The notes under the pieces are model-generated. The model was given only the letters and a program-made list of their open reading frames with translations. It made no database searches and had not been told where the DNA came from. From the NCBI GenBank assembly GCA_007120745.1, contig SKNC01000107.1:1-6056 (forward strand): DNA of 6,056 nt, written 5' to 3'. Below, piece after piece: positions 5,259 through 6,056 of this stretch. Within the stretch, counting starts at the first letter, position 1; every line of letters starts with the position of its first letter. Both the position numbers and the translations under genes were made by a program. The DNA comes from Bacillota bacterium (GTDB taxonomy: Bacteria; Bacillota; Dethiobacteria; SKNC01).

Positions 5259-6056
5259 TACTCCACAGTCACTGCATCAAAGTTACATAGCTCCATGCAG
5301 TTTCCGCACTTGATACACTTCTCCTGCTCCAGGATATGAACAGATTCCTTTTCTCCGGTAATGGCCCCGGTAGGGCAAGCTTTCAAACAGCGCCCGCATC
5401 CGGTGCAGGCTTCCGAGTCAATCAGATACGTAATCAGTTCCCTGCAGACACCGGCAGGACATTTCTTGTCTATAATGTGAGCCTTGTATTCTTCGGCAAA
5501 GTATTTCAGTGTGGTCAGAACCGGGTTGGGAGCCAGTTTCCCCAGAGCACAAAGGGAAGCACACTGCATGGTATCAGCGATTTCCTGCAGCACTTCCAGG
5601 TCGCTCTGCTTTCCTTCTCCCTGGGTAATGCGCTCCAAAATCTGAAGCATGTGTTCTCCGCCCTCCCGGCAGGGCACGCATTTTCCACAAGACTCCTCCT
5701 GGGTAAAGGATAAGAAATACTTGGCCACATCCACCATACAGGTGTTCTCATCCATGACAATCATTCCCCCGGAACCCACCATGGATCCTACTTCGGTAAG
5801 CTTTTCAAAATCCAGGGGCAGGCCCAGCAGCTCCTCGGGAATACAGCCCCCGGAAGGGCCTCCGGTCTGAACCGCTTTAAATTTCTTCCCGTCCAGGATT
5901 CCCCCTCCAATTTCAAAAATCAATTCTCTCAGGGTAATCCCCATGGGAACCTCCACCAGTCCGGTATTATTCACTTTACCGGTTAAGGAAAAAATCATGG
6001 TCCCTTTGCTTTCTTCGGTGCCTATTTCACTGAACCATTTAGCTCCCCGACTGATA
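5258..6056 (-). CDS. HydB/NuoF-like NAD(P)H flavoprotein subunit, 5' end outside window
   Basis: This is the C-terminal part (265 codons visible) of a NuoF/HydB-type subunit; in that family the missing N-terminal part binds FMN and NAD(H). The frame is open to the window edge: the 19 codons before the Met at 5998 read GAKWFSEIGTEESKG, typical family sequence, so that Met is internal. Numbering visible residues from the edge: an SLBB-like segment (about 20-75); the N3-type [4Fe-4S] motif in ESCGKCVPCREG (C123, C126, C129) with C169 in SLCALGK; KKCPAGVC (C199, C204); then two C-terminal [4Fe-4S] motifs, C217-x2-C-x2-C-x3-C227 and C247-x2-C-x2-C-x3-C257. The C-terminal ferredoxin extension is characteristic of HydB of bifurcating hydrogenases and of related formate dehydrogenase subunits, not of plain complex I NuoF. 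It is first of the three visible operon genes; a NuoE/HydC-like gene would be expected further upstream, outside the window. NAD versus NADP preference cannot be read from the visible part. Confidence 0.93.
   Translation of the reverse strand, partial: ISRGAKWFSEIGTEESKGTMIFSLTGKVNNTGLVEVPMGITLRELIFEIGGGILDGKKFKAVQTGGPSGGCIPEELLGLPLDFEKLTEVGSMVGSGGMIVMDENTCMVDVAKYFLSFTQEESCGKCVPCREGGEHMLQILERITQGEGKQSDLEVLQEIADTMQCASLCALGKLAPNPVLTTLKYFAEEYKAHIIDKKCPAGVCRELITYLIDSEACTGCGRCLKACPTGAITGEKESVHILEQEKCIKCGNCMELCNFDAVTVE

Noticed and set aside
5515..5760. 81-codon reverse open frame overlapping the flavoprotein gene in another frame
   Set aside because: The flavoprotein frame carries the conserved cysteine motifs across this region; the alternative frame encodes an Arg/Trp-rich, non-protein-like sequence.
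5996..5998. ATG as the start of the flavoprotein gene
   Set aside because: The frame stays open to the window edge, and the 19 codons before it encode family-typical sequence (WFSEIGTEESKG), so the Met is internal.
1..6056. CRISPR array, tRNA, rRNA, insertion sequence or riboswitch
   Set aside because: No regularly spaced repeats, cloverleaf-like segment, transposase coding sequence or recognisable T-box/riboswitch core was found on either strand by eye.

Overview
The window looks like a chromosomal segment of an anaerobic, CO-metabolising member of the Bacillota (Clostridia; an acetogen or Peptococcaceae-like lineage would fit). The reasons are a complete nickel-iron CO dehydrogenase, a HydB/NuoF-type flavoprotein subunit with extra ferredoxin clusters, strong AGGAGGTGA-type ribosome binding sites, and moderate base composition with AT-rich spacers. 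The genus is an inference from protein style; no rRNA or tRNA is present to test it.

Layout, left to right. A small forward gene (102-389) encodes a 95-residue acidic protein I do not recognise; it has its own plausible promoter and a good ribosome binding site. It converges on a reverse-strand asparagine synthetase gene (asnB, 410-2254), with only 20 bases between the two stop codons. asnB has its own AT-rich promoter near 2350-2379 and a near-perfect Shine-Dalgarno that fixes its start at 2254. A clear Rho-independent terminator (2414-2452) then marks the 3' end of a second reverse-strand unit. Read in its direction of transcription (right to left), that unit is a HydB/NuoF-like flavoprotein subunit (cut by the right window edge), a 267-residue NuoG/HydA-like iron-sulfur protein, and a Ni-CO dehydrogenase (cooS, 2508-4421). 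The three are separated by only 10 and 22 bases, so they very likely form one operon whose promoter lies beyond the right edge.

The most interesting point is this operon. The 267-residue protein resembles the electron-input part of an [FeFe]-hydrogenase HydA or NuoG: an N-terminal [2Fe-2S] domain and two [4Fe-4S] clusters. It lacks the His-ligated N5-type cluster and any catalytic domain, and carries a C-terminal four-cysteine motif instead. With the HydB/NuoF-like subunit on one side and cooS on the other, the arrangement suggests a CO:NAD(P)+ (possibly ferredoxin-linked, bifurcating or confurcating) oxidoreductase in which CODH takes the place of the hydrogenase or formate dehydrogenase catalytic module. 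Architecture and synteny are seen directly; the complex and its reaction are inferred. asnB (asparagine biosynthesis) appears to be an independent transcription unit.
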